From Streptomyces paradoxus (lineage in GTDB: Bacteria > Actinomycetota > Actinomycetes > Streptomycetales > Streptomycetaceae), in assembly GCF_014202475.1 (NCBI RefSeq), contig NZ_JACHGV010000001.1, positions 428,186-492,185 on the forward strand: DNA of 64,000 nt. Direction: 5' to 3'. The position numbers were made by a program, and so were the translations under genes. Positions 23,358 to 32,117 of the stretch are shown one piece after another. The notes under the pieces are model-generated. The model saw only the letters and a program-made list of their open reading frames with translations. It was not told where the DNA came from and did no database searches. Position 1 is the stretch's first letter; every line of letters starts with the position of its first letter.

Positions 23358-24214
23358 AGCTCCTCGCCCTCCCCCGGCAGGATCCGCCGCAACCGCCCCG
23401 GCGGTCCGGACCGCTTGCTCCACTCGCGCGGATAGCCCACCGACACCTCCTCGAAGCGCACGCCCTCGTGCCAGGTGGTGCGGGGGATGTGCAGATGGCC
23501 GTAGACCATGGTGCGCACGCGGAACCTGCGGTGCCAGTCGGCCGTCAGGTCCGTGCCGCACCACATGGCGAACTCGGGGTGCCACAGGACGTCCATCGGA
23601 TGCCGGTGCAGCGGGTAGTGGTTGACCGGGATCACCGGCAGGCCGTCGGGCAGCGCGGCGAGTCTGCGTTCGGTCTCGGCGACCCGGGCCCGGCACCAGG
23701 CCTCCCGGCTCGGGTACGGGTCGGGGTGCAGCAGGTACTCGTCGGTGCACACGATCCCGGTCCCCCGCGCGTACTCCAGGCCCTGCTCCTTGGTCGTGCA
23801 GCCGGCCGGCAGGAACGAGTAGTCGTACAGGAGGAACAGCGGGGCGACGGCGACCGGCCCTCCGGGGCCCTCCCAGACGGGGTAGGGGTCCTCGGGTGTC
23901 GTCACGCCGAGTTCGCGGCACATCTCGACCAGGTGCTCGTACCGGGCGACACCGCGCAGGGTGACGGCGTCGCTCGGATGGGTCCACAGCTCGTGGTTGC
24001 CGGGCACCCACACGACCTTGCGGAAGCGGGCCGCGAGCGTCTTCAGGGCCCAGCGGATGTCCGCCACGGTCTCCGCGACGTCCCCGGCCACGAGCAGCCA
24101 GTCGTCGTCCGTCCCGGGCCGCATGCCCTCGACCAGGGCGCGGTTCTCCGGGTAGCCGATGTGCAGGTCGCTGATGGCCAGCAGTTGTGCGGCACCACCG
24201 GCCGTCGACGTCAC
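23354..24214 (-). CDS. Cytoplasmic metallophosphoesterase coupled to the phosphopantetheinyl transferase
   Basis: This 286-residue calcineurin-like phosphoesterase has the metal-site blocks LLAISDLHIGYPENRALVEG, WLLVAGDVAET, VVWVPGNHELWT, PVIPVNHYPL and VYGHLHIPRTTWHEG. There is no signal peptide, so it acts in the cytoplasm. The GTG at 24214 follows GGAGGGGG by six bases and is preferred over longer starts. The 4-bp overlap with the transferase gene suggests linked roles. Hydrolysis of a CoA-derived phosphodiester, such as 3',5'-ADP or 4'-phosphopantetheine, is possible but is inference only. Confidence 0.87.
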   Translation of the reverse strand: MTSTAGGAAQLLAISDLHIGYPENRALVEGMRPGTDDDWLLVAGDVAETVADIRWALKTLAARFRKVVWVPGNHELWTHPSDAVTLRGVARYEHLVEMCRELGVTTPEDPYPVWEGPGGPVAVAPLFLLYDYSFLPAGCTTKEQGLEYARGTGIVCTDEYLLHPDPYPSREAWCRARVAETERRLAALPDGLPVIPVNHYPLHRHPMDVLWHPEFAMWCGTDLTADWHRRFRVRTMVYGHLHIPRTTWHEGVRFEEVSVGYPREWSKRSGPPGRLRRILPGEGEEL

Positions 24215-24423
24215 CTCTCGCCCCCTCCGTGCGCACCCGGACGTCACCAAGAGATCACATCCGCGCGACGGGGGGCAAGAGCGGCCCGGGGACCGTGGCC
24301 GGAGAATTCCTTCACACGCGCGTTGCACGACCGGGCCCGCCGAAGCCGTATGATCTGGCCCAACACCACCGCTACGGACTTCCCTTTCACAGGGGCGGTT
24401 TGGTGACCCTCCATTCTCCTGCC

Positions 24424-24450
24424 CGGGCACGGGCTGCTCAGCCCTGCCCG
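24424..24450 (+). promoter_or_regulatory. Leader hairpin upstream of the ATP-grasp gene
   Basis: Arms 24424-24435 and 24440-24450 pair with one bulged base. It lies between a -10-like TATGAT (24349-24354) and the ATG at 24473, and so would be in the mRNA leader. No riboswitch class is recognised. Confidence 0.35.
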
Positions 24451-24472
24451 CGAACCGTGAAAGGCGGCCTGC

Positions 24473-25609
24473 ATGGTCTCTCGCGTACGCGTCTGGCTCA
24501 ACCGCACGTACGCGGAGAACGTGTTCTTCATGGATCAGCTGCGGAGAAATCCCAGCGACCGGGCCGTCGAGATCCACGCCACCCACGGCGACCCCGACTC
24601 GCCGGTGCTGGCCGCCGCCGACACCGCCGAGCTGGAGCCCGAGAACCTGTCCCCCGCCGGGTACGTCGAGTACGCGCTGGACCAGTGCCTACGTCGCGGC
24701 ATCGACGTGTTCGTGCCCCGGCTGCACCAGTCGGCGATCGTCGCGCACCGCGCCGAGTTCGAGGCGGCCGGCACGGCGGTGCTGGCGCCGCCGCCCGAGG
24801 CCGTGGCCGTCTTCCACGACAAGGTGATCGCCTACGAGGCGGTCCAGGCGATCGGCGTCCCGGTGCCGCCGTGGTACCGGGTCCGCTCGGAGGACGAACT
24901 CCTCGCCGCTGTCGAGGAGTTGGAGGACGGTGGGCACAAGGCGTGCTTCAAGCCGGCGTCCGGGGCCGGTGGGGTGGGCTTCCGGGTGATCACGCGTACG
25001 CCCTTCTCGCTGATGCATCTGAGCGGGTTCCCGAGCCCGTACGTACCGCTGGACCTGGTGCTGCAGGCGCTGCGGCAGGACGGGGAGCCGGTCGACTGGC
25101 TGGTGATGCCGCGTCTGGAGCAGCCCGAGGTGTCGGTGGACTGCCTGACCGGGCCGGACAACCGGGTCCGGCTGGCGGTGGGCCGCACCAAGAACGGCCG
25201 CCGTCGCGGCTTCACCCTGCACGAGCAGTGGCTCGACCCGGCCCGGCGGATCGCCGAGGGCTTCGGTCTGCACTACCTGTCCAACATCCAGTTCCGCATG
25301 TTCGGCGACCGGCCGGTCCTCATGGACGTCAACACCCGCCCGGCCGGCGGGCTGCACCAGCTGTCCCTGTGCGGGGTCAACGCTCCCTGGGCCGCCGTGC
25401 AGCTGGCGCTCGGCGAGGACCCGGGCGAAGTGGTCCCGCCGTTCCTGGGCCAGGACTACACGGTGGTGTCGGGGCCGCGCCCGCTGCGGCCGGTGGCGCT
25501 GCCGCAGCAGCGGCCGGAGGCGACGGATCCGCTGCCGGCGGTACCCGCGCCCGCGGCGGCCGAACCGGTCGGCTCCGTCCAGGCGGCGGCCCAGGCGCTG
25601 CCCCTCTGA
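24473..25609 (+). CDS. ATP-grasp domain enzyme of unknown substrate
   Basis: The 378-residue protein has an N-terminal pre-ATP-grasp fold (residues 1-105). The ATP-binding part carries HKACFKPASGAGGVGFRVI, and the metal-binding end is FGDRPVLMDVNTRPAGGLHQ (Asn and neighbouring acidic residues ligate Mg). The final 50 residues are Pro/Ala-rich and disordered. ATP-grasp enzymes join a carboxylate to an amine, thiol or similar through acyl phosphate; the closest look is carbamoyl-phosphate synthase L-chain-like ligases. It diverges from the metallophosphoesterase and transferase pair. AAAGGCGG precedes ATG 24473. Confidence 0.85.
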   Translation: MVSRVRVWLNRTYAENVFFMDQLRRNPSDRAVEIHATHGDPDSPVLAAADTAELEPENLSPAGYVEYALDQCLRRGIDVFVPRLHQSAIVAHRAEFEAAGTAVLAPPPEAVAVFHDKVIAYEAVQAIGVPVPPWYRVRSEDELLAAVEELEDGGHKACFKPASGAGGVGFRVITRTPFSLMHLSGFPSPYVPLDLVLQALRQDGEPVDWLVMPRLEQPEVSVDCLTGPDNRVRLAVGRTKNGRRRGFTLHEQWLDPARRIAEGFGLHYLSNIQFRMFGDRPVLMDVNTRPAGGLHQLSLCGVNAPWAAVQLALGEDPGEVVPPFLGQDYTVVSGPRPLRPVALPQQRPEATDPLPAVPAPAAAEPVGSVQAAAQALPL

Positions 25610-25613
25610 GAAC

Positions 25614-26150
25614 TCAGGCCCTGGCCGCGAGCGCCGCGCGCCAGACGGGGCTGTCGACGTAGTGGTTGTCGAAGCGCTCGGAGGAGTCCTTGATCTCCTG
25701 CGGGTCGGCCTCGCCGCGCATCACCCGGCCCAGCAGCCGCAGATAGTCGAAGCGCCCCACGCCCGGGGTGAAGACGAACAGTACGTCGGCCGTCGCACCG
25801 GGCGCGGCGGCGAAGGCGTGTGGGGTGTGCGGCGGCACGAGAAGGAAGTCGCCGGCTCGCAGCACGGTGATCTCCTCGCCCACCAGCACCTGGAGCGCGC
25901 CGTCGAGCACGTAGAACATCTCGGACGCCTCGGTGTGCAGGTGGGCGGGCGCGCCGACCGCGCCCTGCGCGAACGTCGACCGGTAGCTGGTGAGCCGCCC
26001 GCCGGTGTTCCCGGAGTCGGCGAGCAGGGTCATCACGCTGCTGGGGTCGCGCGTCGTCTCGGCCTCGGCGGCGCGGGTGAGGACCGGTACGAAGCCGCCG
26101 CTGTTTCCCGAGGCGTTCCCTGTCGTCATGTCGTTCCGTGTCGTCGTCAT
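25614..26150 (-). CDS. Cupin-domain protein
   Basis: This 178-residue small protein has a cupin barrel: HLHTEASEMFYVLDGALQVLVGEE for motif 1 (His, His, Glu) and LVPPHTPHAFAA for motif 2 with the last metal His. It may be a dioxygenase, isomerase or simple binding protein; residues beyond the metal site do not decide. The start has several alternative Met codons in a Thr/Asn-rich lead (residues 1-20). It lies downstream of the GH29 gene on the same strand with 77 bases between, so it could be read from that operon. Confidence 0.85.
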   Translation of the reverse strand: MTTTRNDMTTGNASGNSGGFVPVLTRAAEAETTRDPSSVMTLLADSGNTGGRLTSYRSTFAQGAVGAPAHLHTEASEMFYVLDGALQVLVGEEITVLRAGDFLLVPPHTPHAFAAAPGATADVLFVFTPGVGRFDYLRLLGRVMRGEADPQEIKDSSERFDNHYVDSPVWRAALAARA

Positions 26151-26227
26151 GACATCGACTCTATGGAGCCGGGCGACCCACGGCAGGGGGCATTCCGATG
26201 CCGTGTTCGTGGGTCAATTCGGCGGTG

Positions 26228-27478
26228 TCAGAAGCGGCCCCCGCCCCGGTACAGCTCCAGTTCTCCTTCCAGTTCGACGGCCAGCACCGTGGCGTACGGG
26301 TCGAGGTCGGCTGCGGCCGGCGGGGCGATCCAGAGGATGCCCGGTGTCTCGTGGAGGCCGCCGGTGACCTCGTGGGCCAGTTCGGTGCCGCTGCCCAGGA
26401 CCGAGACCCGGCGGACCGTGTTGAGCAATCCGCGGACGTTGATCTCGGCGCGCGGGGCGTCGAAGAGGGTCAGGTAGAGGGTGCGGCGGTCCTTGGAGAG
26501 GGTGCTCGGGCCGTAGTGGTGGCCCGGCGGGAGTCCTCGTACGGTTCCGTAGACGGCTTCGGCGTGCCGGGCGATCCAGTCGCCGAGCCCTTCCAGCCGC
26601 CGCGCCTGCTCGTCGGTGATCGTGCCGTCCTCCCGCGGGCCGACGCTCAGGAGCAGGTTCCCGCCGCCGCCGATGGTCTCGGTGAAGTAGCGGATCAGCT
26701 GGTCGACGGACTTGTGGTGGTGGTCGTGGTGCTGGTGGCCCCAGGAGTCGTTGATCGTCAGGCACAGCTCCCAAGGGCCCTCGGGCGGGATGACGGGGGC
26801 ACCCTGCTCGGGGGTGGCGTAGTCGCCCTCGCTCAGCATGCGGGCGTTGAAGACGACGTCCGGCACCTCGGAGCGGATGAGGGTGGCGAGTTCGGGGATG
26901 CGCCACTGCTCCTCGCTGCGGTCCCACTCGCCGTCGAACCACATCAGGTCGGGCCGGTAGCGGGTGGTGAGTTCGCGGATCTGGCCGTCGCGGTAGGCGA
27001 GGAACCTCTCCCAGGCGTCCAGGTCCTCGAACTCGGCGGCGACCTCGGAGTAGCGGTTGTCCTCCAGCTCCGGCGGGCGGCCGGGCTTGCGGGTGGAGGC
27101 GTAGTCGGGGTGGTTCCAGTCGGAGTGGGAGTAGTAGAGGCCGACCTTGAGGCCCTGCTCGCGCAGGGCCTCGGCGTAGCCGCCGATCAGGTCACGGCCC
27201 ACGTTCAGGTCGCCGTACGCGGTGTCCCACAGGGCGACCCCGTCGTGGTGGCGGCTGGTCAGGACGGCGTACCGGGCGCCGGCCCGCGCGAAGAGCCTCG
27301 CCCAGTCGCGCGGGTCGTAGCGGGCGGCCGTGAACCGGCCGAGCTGGGACATGTACCGGTCGTGCGGCACGATGTCGTCGTAGAACGACCAGGACTCCTG
27401 GACGCCGTCGACGGCGTAGATGCCCCAGTGCACGAAGATGCCGAGCTTGGCGTCCTCGAACCACGGCTGCATGGCCAT
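26228..27478 (-). CDS. Alpha-L-fucosidase, glycoside hydrolase family 29
   Basis: This 416-residue enzyme has WFEDAKLGIFVHWGIYAV at the N-terminus, the hallmark opening of GH29. Further blocks are RYAVLTSRHHDGVALWDT and DLMWFDGEWDRS, with the nucleophile Asp in WFDG. There is no signal peptide, so it cleaves fucose from imported oligosaccharides inside the cell. The C-terminal beta domain starts near residue 330. ATG 27478 is favoured, with GGAG eight bases upstream, and starts five bases after the mannosidase stop. It is the last glycosidase of the minus operon. Confidence 0.93.
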   Translation of the reverse strand: MAMQPWFEDAKLGIFVHWGIYAVDGVQESWSFYDDIVPHDRYMSQLGRFTAARYDPRDWARLFARAGARYAVLTSRHHDGVALWDTAYGDLNVGRDLIGGYAEALREQGLKVGLYYSHSDWNHPDYASTRKPGRPPELEDNRYSEVAAEFEDLDAWERFLAYRDGQIRELTTRYRPDLMWFDGEWDRSEEQWRIPELATLIRSEVPDVVFNARMLSEGDYATPEQGAPVIPPEGPWELCLTINDSWGHQHHDHHHKSVDQLIRYFTETIGGGGNLLLSVGPREDGTITDEQARRLEGLGDWIARHAEAVYGTVRGLPPGHHYGPSTLSKDRRTLYLTLFDAPRAEINVRGLLNTVRRVSVLGSGTELAHEVTGGLHETPGILWIAPPAAADLDPYATVLAVELEGELELYRGGGRF

Positions 27479-27482
27479 GAGG

Positions 27483-30400
27483 TCAGCTCCTGCGCAGCCG
27501 GAGGGTGAGGATCTGGAAGGGCCGCAGCGTGACGGCGACCGCGCCGTCGGTGATCTCCGCGTCCTCCAGGGGCCGTTCCAGCAGGTCGGTGACCTGGGCG
27601 CCGGCGAGCGGGAACCCGGTGCGCAGGGTGCCGGTGGCCCGGCCGCCGCGGGACTCGTAGAGCCGGACGACGACATCGCCGGAGGCGTCGTCGGCGAGCT
27701 TGACCGCCTCCACGGTCACGCCCTCGCCCTCGGCGGAGACCACCGGTTCGGGGGCGCCGGCCGCCTCCGCCACCCGGAGCGGCAGGTTGAGGGAGTAGCC
27801 CTCGGCGACGGCGTCCTCGATGGTCGCGCCGGGCAGCAGCGCGTAGGTGAAGCGGTGGCGGCCCTGGTCGGCCTCGGGGTCCGGGATGCGCGGGGCGCGG
27901 ACCAGGCTGAGGCGGACGGTGGTCGTGGTGCCGCCGTCCTCGCGGACCGTGCGGGAGACGTCGTGCCCGTACGTCGAGTCGTTGATGACGGCGACGCCGT
28001 AGCCGGGTTCGCCGAGGTGCACCCAGCGGTGGCCGGAGACCTCGAAGCGGGCCGCCTCCCAGCTGGTGTTGGTGTGGGTGGGGCGCTGGATGTGGCCGAA
28101 CTGGATCTCGGCGGAGGAGTGCGGGGCGCGGATGTCGACGGGGAAGGCCGCCTTGAGGATCTTCTCGGTCTCGTGCCAGTCGATGTCCGTCTCGATGTCG
28201 ATCCGGGGGCTGCCGGCGCGGACGGTGATCGTCTGGGTGATCGTGGAGCCCTTGCCGAAGGCCCGCTCGACGCGGATGGCGCCGATCAGCGGGTCCTGCT
28301 CGACGACCGTGACGGACGAGGCGTCGAGGAGGTCCGTGTAGCGGTTCCTGTAGTGCTTGTCGATGTCCCAGGCGTCCCAGTAGTTGGGCAGGTCGGTGTG
28401 CAGCCGGAGCAGGTTGCCGGGCTCGGCGAGGACCTCGCGGCCGGCACGCAGGTCGCGGACGGAGGACAGGGTGCCGTCCCCGGCCACCTCCACCCTGACG
28501 AGTCCGTTGTCGAGGACCAGGCCGTCCACCGTCACGGCCTGCGGTGCCGCGGTGTCGGCGAGGGGAGCGGAGCCGCTCGCGGGCACCTCCACGTACACCG
28601 GTGTGCCGTCGGCGGTGCGGACCACTTCGGCGCGGTCGTAGGGGCTCGTGTTGAAGGCACGGGGCCCGCCGACGCCGAGCGCGGCCACCGCCTCGGCTGT
28701 CAGCGTGTGCAGTTCCCCGGCGACCCGGGCGTACTCGGCCTCGGCCTCGCGGTGCACCCAGGCGATGGAGGAGCCGGGCAGGATGTCGTGGAACTGGTGC
28801 AGCAGCACCGTCTTCCAGAGCCGGTCCAGCTTCTCGTGCGGGTAGGCGTAGCCCGGCGCGTGCAGGGCGGCCGTGGTCGCCCAGAGTTCGGCCTCGCGCA
28901 GGAGGTGCTCGGAGCGGCGGTTGCCCTGCTTGGTGCGGGCCTGGGAGGTGTAGGTGGCGCGGTGCAGCTCCAGGTAGAGCTCGCCGACCCACACCGGCGC
29001 GTCGGGGTACTCCTCGCGGGCCTTGGCGAAGAACTCGTCGGGGTGCTCGACGACGACCTTGGCGGAGCCCTCCAGGTCGGCCAGCCGACGGGCGCGTTCC
29101 ATGATCTCGCGGGTGGGGCCGCCACCGCCGTCGCCCCAGCCGAAGGGGGCCAGGGACCGGGAGGCGCCGCCCTTCTCCGCGTAGTTGCGGACCGCGCGGG
29201 ACATCTCCTCGCCGCTGAAGCGGGCGTTGTAGGTGTCGACCGGCGGGAAGTGGGTGAAGATGCGGGTGCCGTCGATGCCCTCCCACCAGAAGGTGTGGTG
29301 CGGGAACCTGTTCGTCTGGTTCCAGGAGATCTTCTGGGTGAGGAACCACTCGTTGCCGGCGAGCTTGGCGATCTGCGGATAGGCCGCGTTGTAGCCGAAG
29401 GAGTCCGGCAGCCAGACGCCCTTGGTCTCGATGCCGAAGTGCTCGATGAAGAACCGCTTGCCGTGGATGAACTGGCGGGCGACGGCCTCCCCGCCGGGAA
29501 GGTTGCCGTCGGACTCGACCCACATGCCGCCGACCGGCGCCCACTGGCCGTTCTTGACGGACTCCTGGATGCGGGCCCAGACCTTCGGGTAGTGGTCGCG
29601 CACCCACTCGTACTGCTGGGCCTGGGAGCAGGCGAAGATGAAGTCGTCGTACTCGTCGGCGAGCGAGGTGACGTTGGAGAAGGTGCGGGACGTCTTGCGC
29701 TTGGTCTCGCGGATCGGCCAGAGCCAGGCGGAGTCGATGTGGGCGTGGCCGACACCGGAGATCGTGTGGGCGCTGGCGTGCGCGGGCTTGGACAGCGCCG
29801 GCTTCAGCGCCTCGCGGACCGCTGCGGCGGAGCCGGAGACGTCGTCCAGGTCGAGCAGGTCCATGGCGCGGTCGAGGGCGTGCGCGATCTCGTGCCGGCG
29901 CGGGTCGTGCTCGCCGAGCTCCAGCATCAGCTCGCGCAGCACCTGCACGTCGAGGTCGAGGTGCCAGACCTCCTCGTCGAGAACGGAGAGGTCGGCGCTG
30001 CGGAAGGTGTAGAGGGGCTTGTCGCCCGCGGTGAGTTTGTCGCCGAGCGGGGTGATCTTCGAGAAGTTGTCCGCGAGGATGTCCGGGTTGGAGGCGGCCT
30101 CGACCAGGTAGTCGACGCTCTCGCCGCCGCGGGCGGGGTTGGCGATCGCCACGTACTGGTTGAGCGGGTTGACGGCCTTCAGCGGGGTGCCGTCGGTGAG
30201 GTGCACGAGGGCCTCGGCCTGGTTGCCGGGCCAGTCGCCGACGAAGCCGAGGTCGATGACGGCCTCGACGCGCTTCCCGGCCCACTCGGCGGGCACCTGT
30301 CCGCGCATGCGGAACCAGGTGGTGCCCCAGGGCGGGCCCCACGGGGTGCCCATCTCGAACGGCTCGTAGGTGGCGGCGGCGGCCTCCTCGAACGGGACCG

Positions 30401-30524
30401 GCTCCCCGGGGGCCTGCCAGGCCTCCACCTCGAAGGGGACGGTGGCCGCGTAGACCGCGGTCTTGATGCGCTGGTCGTGAAGGCGCTGCACGCGCTCCTC
30501 GATGCGGCGGCTTTCGTCGTGCAT
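27483..30524 (-). CDS. Alpha-mannosidase, glycoside hydrolase family 38
   Basis: This 1013-residue cytoplasmic enzyme has zinc ligands in SGVGHAHIDSAWLWPIRET (HxD), the nucleophile region GGMWVESDGNLPGGEA, and LPDSFGYNAAYPQI and RIFTHFPPVDTYNA. Large C-terminal beta domains follow. It belongs to the bacterial branch that trims alpha-mannosides without a signal peptide. It lies between GH4 and GH29 genes in one transcription direction, and 71 bases after GH4. A LacI-like half-palindrome stands upstream at 30573-30586. The frame is full length with no lesion. Confidence 0.95.
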   Translation of the reverse strand: MHDESRRIEERVQRLHDQRIKTAVYAATVPFEVEAWQAPGEPVPFEEAAAATYEPFEMGTPWGPPWGTTWFRMRGQVPAEWAGKRVEAVIDLGFVGDWPGNQAEALVHLTDGTPLKAVNPLNQYVAIANPARGGESVDYLVEAASNPDILADNFSKITPLGDKLTAGDKPLYTFRSADLSVLDEEVWHLDLDVQVLRELMLELGEHDPRRHEIAHALDRAMDLLDLDDVSGSAAAVREALKPALSKPAHASAHTISGVGHAHIDSAWLWPIRETKRKTSRTFSNVTSLADEYDDFIFACSQAQQYEWVRDHYPKVWARIQESVKNGQWAPVGGMWVESDGNLPGGEAVARQFIHGKRFFIEHFGIETKGVWLPDSFGYNAAYPQIAKLAGNEWFLTQKISWNQTNRFPHHTFWWEGIDGTRIFTHFPPVDTYNARFSGEEMSRAVRNYAEKGGASRSLAPFGWGDGGGGPTREIMERARRLADLEGSAKVVVEHPDEFFAKAREEYPDAPVWVGELYLELHRATYTSQARTKQGNRRSEHLLREAELWATTAALHAPGYAYPHEKLDRLWKTVLLHQFHDILPGSSIAWVHREAEAEYARVAGELHTLTAEAVAALGVGGPRAFNTSPYDRAEVVRTADGTPVYVEVPASGSAPLADTAAPQAVTVDGLVLDNGLVRVEVAGDGTLSSVRDLRAGREVLAEPGNLLRLHTDLPNYWDAWDIDKHYRNRYTDLLDASSVTVVEQDPLIGAIRVERAFGKGSTITQTITVRAGSPRIDIETDIDWHETEKILKAAFPVDIRAPHSSAEIQFGHIQRPTHTNTSWEAARFEVSGHRWVHLGEPGYGVAVINDSTYGHDVSRTVREDGGTTTTVRLSLVRAPRIPDPEADQGRHRFTYALLPGATIEDAVAEGYSLNLPLRVAEAAGAPEPVVSAEGEGVTVEAVKLADDASGDVVVRLYESRGGRATGTLRTGFPLAGAQVTDLLERPLEDAEITDGAVAVTLRPFQILTLRLRRS

Positions 30525-30572
30525 GAGATGTCTCCAGGAAGCGGAAAGAGCGAGCAGGCGGGAAGCGGTGGG

Positions 30573-30586
30573 GGAAAGCGCTTACC
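30573..30586. promoter_or_regulatory. Imperfect LacI-type palindrome upstream of the GH38 gene
   Basis: GGAAAGCGCTTACC reads the same on both strands at 12 of 14 positions around the central GC step. It lies 49 bases before the mannosidase start, a typical spot for a sugar-responsive repressor. No LacI gene is in the locus. Confidence 0.4.
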
Positions 30587-30595
30587 GGGCGGCGT

Positions 30596-31933
30596 TCACC
30601 TAAGGTACGCCAACCCGGGGTGGACCTCGGTATAGCCCTCGACCAGCCTGCGGGCCACGTTGACGGAGTCCACCAGCGGGTGCAGGGCGAATGCCTTGAC
30701 GGCCGTGGCGCGGGAGCCGGAGCCGGCGGCGGCCAGCACCTCGCGCTCGACCGCCTTGACCGCGCAGACCAGGCCGGTGGCGTGATCGGGCAGCGGGTCG
30801 ACGGTGACGGGGTGGGCGCCGTTGGCGTCGACGAGGCAGGGGACCTCGATGACGGCCTCCGCGTCCAGGACCGACAGCGTGCGCCGGTTGCGGACGTTGA
30901 GGATGAGGGTGGTGCGCTCGTCCCGGGCGATGGCCCGCATCAGGGCGAGGGCCACCTTCTCGTAGCCGCCGGACAGATCGTCCTCGTCGCGTTCGCCGGC
31001 GCCCGCCGTCTCGCGGTTCTCGGCCATGTAGGTGGCCTCGCGTTCGGCGCGGGTGTCGTCCCAGACCTTCAGAGCGGGGGCGTCCGGGTTCCTCATCTCG
31101 GCGTAGAAGCGTGCCTGCTGGTCGTGCAGGAAGGCACCGCGGGTCTTCTCGGCCTGCTGGTAGGCCCGTACGGCTTCACGGTTGAAGTAGTAGTAGTGCA
31201 GATACTCGTTGGGGATCGCGCCGAGGGAGCGGAGCCAGTCCACGCCGAAGAGCTTGCCCTCCTCGAAGGAGCCGAGCAGGTCGGGGTCGGCGAGCAGGCG
31301 CGGCAGCTCGTCGCGGCCGGCGACGTGCAGGCCGCGCACCCAGCCGAGGTGGTTGAGGCCGACGTAGTCGATCCAGGCTTCCTTCGGGTTCGCGCCGAGC
31401 ACCCGGGCGATGCGGCGGCCGAGGCCGACCGGGGAGTCGCAGATGCCGATGACCCGGTCGCCGAGGTGGCGGGACATGGCCTCGGTGACCAGGCCGGCCG
31501 GGTTGGTGAAGTTGATGACCCAGGCCTCGGGCGCGAGCCGGGCCACTCGCTGCGCGATGTCGACGGCGACCGGGACCGTGCGCAGGCCGTAGGCGATGCC
31601 GCCCGCGCCGACGGTCTCCTGCCCCAGCACGCCCTCGGCCAGGGCCACGCGTTCGTCGTTCGCGCGGCCCTCCAGGCCGCCGACGCGGATCGCGGAGAAC
31701 ACGAAGTCGGCGCCGCGCAGGGCGTCGTCGAGGTCGGTGGTGGCGCTCACCTCGGGCGCGTCGGCCACTCCGGCCGCCTGCTCGGCGAGGACACGTGTCA
31801 CCGCCGACAGCCGTCCGGCGTCCAGATCGTGCAGGACGACGTGGGTCACCCGGCCCTCGGCGTGGTCCTGGAGGAGCGCTCCGTACACCAGCGGCACACG
31901 GAATCCTCCGCCGCCCAGAATCGTCAGCTTCAC
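30596..31933 (-). CDS. NAD- and Mn-dependent glycosidase, family GH4 (6-phospho-beta-glucosidase type)
   Basis: This 445-residue enzyme has the NAD motif KLTILGGGGFRVPLVYG, INFTNPAGLVTEAM, the metal Cys in VIGICDSPVGLG and the metal His in YVGLNHLGW. GH4 enzymes use an oxidation-elimination mechanism and act on phosphorylated or free glycosides. With no PTS in this locus, free disaccharides or sugars phosphorylated by the divergent PfkB kinase are both possible. GTG 31933 follows GGAGGAA by five bases and is preferred over longer starts. It is the first enzyme of the minus operon after DeoR. Confidence 0.92.
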   Translation of the reverse strand: MKLTILGGGGFRVPLVYGALLQDHAEGRVTHVVLHDLDAGRLSAVTRVLAEQAAGVADAPEVSATTDLDDALRGADFVFSAIRVGGLEGRANDERVALAEGVLGQETVGAGGIAYGLRTVPVAVDIAQRVARLAPEAWVINFTNPAGLVTEAMSRHLGDRVIGICDSPVGLGRRIARVLGANPKEAWIDYVGLNHLGWVRGLHVAGRDELPRLLADPDLLGSFEEGKLFGVDWLRSLGAIPNEYLHYYYFNREAVRAYQQAEKTRGAFLHDQQARFYAEMRNPDAPALKVWDDTRAEREATYMAENRETAGAGERDEDDLSGGYEKVALALMRAIARDERTTLILNVRNRRTLSVLDAEAVIEVPCLVDANGAHPVTVDPLPDHATGLVCAVKAVEREVLAAAGSGSRATAVKAFALHPLVDSVNVARRLVEGYTEVHPGLAYLR

Positions 31934-32117
31934 CGGGTTCCTCCGATTCGGCGGGCCGCGCGCGGCATGTCGTGGGAACCGGACACGCGCCACCTCCTTG
32001 AACTTGCTTCAGGACCCCGGGCTGGTGCCGACCCGGGGGCTGTCGAGGGTGTGAGAGCTCGCTGTGCGCGGAACGGCGGGGCGGCCCGGTCCGGGCGCCC
32101 GTCGGCCGGGAGAGAGT

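Noticed and set aside
22698..25609. A biosynthetic gene cluster around the phosphopantetheinyl transferase
   Set aside because: No polyketide, peptide or other core synthase is present in the window; the neighbours are a phosphoesterase and a ligase only.
27420..30635. Very long open frame on the plus strand opposite the mannosidase
   Set aside because: It is antisense to a full-length GH38 gene with clear catalytic motifs; G+C-rich codon positions keep the opposite strand free of stops. The translation is low-complexity Val/Gly/Ala/Asp-rich with no domain.
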